DNA from: Sphingomonas lacusdianchii
GTDB lineage: Bacteria; Pseudomonadota; Alphaproteobacteria; Sphingomonadales; Sphingomonadaceae
Reading direction: 5' to 3'
DNA: 64,000 nt
Assembly: GCF_022664395.1 (NCBI RefSeq)
Contig: NZ_JAKRET010000006.1
Location: 1 to 64,000, forward strand
Of the stretch, positions 63,985-64,000 are shown piece after piece. Numbering within the stretch: the stretch's first letter is position 1; each line of letters opens with the position of its first letter. Made by a program: the position numbers and the translations under genes. Under the pieces are notes generated by a model. The model worked only from the letters and a program-made list of their open reading frames with translations, did not search any database and was not told the DNA's origin.

Positions 63985-64000
63985 ACGCTTCGTGCCGCTC
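63905..64000 (+). CDS. start of next gene, possible nucleoside phosphorylase/MTA-SAH nucleosidase-like (partial, 32 aa seen)
   Basis: Reads MQVTRIGGRRVAFVMATDHE and on to the window edge (YGPCLAERFVPL). AGGGG lies seven bases before the ATG at 63905; an in-frame ATG at 63899 is too close to it. The FVMATDHEYGP start resembles the first strand of nucleoside phosphorylase-fold enzymes such as MTA/SAH nucleosidase in sphingomonads, but 32 residues are too few to be sure. Confidence 0.45.
   Translation, partial: MQVTRIGGRRVAFVMATDHEYGPCLAERFVPL

Overview
The window is GC-rich chromosomal DNA that looks like an alphaproteobacterium of the Sphingomonadaceae, most likely Sphingomonas or a close relative. 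This is inferred from the ispH-thrB-rnhA gene order, the split glycine decarboxylase (gcvPA/gcvPB), the cpa/tad pilus genes, the type of intergenic palindromes and the general codon usage. No rRNA operon, CRISPR array or replication origin is present. Coding density is high, and almost every gap over 150 bases holds dispersed palindromic repeats.

Layout. Bases 1-2781 are the edge of an integrated element: a cut IS5-family insertion sequence (1-437), a decayed stretch, and a tyrosine recombinase that lies just past the 3' end of a tRNA-Gln gene (2782-2856). From 2979 on the DNA is ordinary core genome. It starts with a flavin split-barrel protein, an intracellular polyhydroxyalkanoate depolymerase, an ABC exporter, a soluble chemoreceptor-like protein, RNase R, a DUF3597 protein, prolyl-tRNA synthetase and two membrane transporters. 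The glycine cleavage operon gcvT-gcvH-gcvPA-gcvPB (15014-19684, minus strand) follows, headed by a tandem glycine riboswitch. Next is the coupled operon ispH-thrB-rnhA-methyltransferase-like gene (21014-24031). Then come an aldehyde dehydrogenase preceded by two LacI-type operator-like sites and a hydrolase/oxidoreductase pair.

Bases 28274-35453 encode most of a Flp/Tad pilus machine (cpaA, B, C, D, E, tadB, tadC). The motor ATPase CpaF and the pilin are not in the cluster. Beyond it lie an HxlR repressor divergent from an NAD(P)-binding protein with a 31-bp palindrome between them, pyruvate phosphate dikinase, both glycyl-tRNA synthetase subunits, ribosomal protein L25 and peptidyl-tRNA hydrolase. 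The next block holds an AraC/GyrI regulator, a secreted esterase, YchF, a phosphodiesterase, a MaoC hydratase, hisE, a HIT protein, an amino-acid permease, a sugar kinase of adenosine-kinase type, a HAD phosphatase, a glycosyltransferase and aconitase. A helix-turn-helix gene overlaps the start of a gene that runs off the right end.

The most unusual signals are repeats. A 136-bp nested palindrome sits inside glyS as an exactly in-frame 46-codon insertion that fits TA target duplication. Two near-identical composite palindromic elements bracket the pth gene as direct repeats, with a third copy upstream of aconitase. Other repeat families occur at 6758/44417, 24053, 24179, 17999/20057 and 47564/58958. 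I found no clearly new multi-gene defence or metabolic system. The glyS insertion and the repeat families are the best leads.
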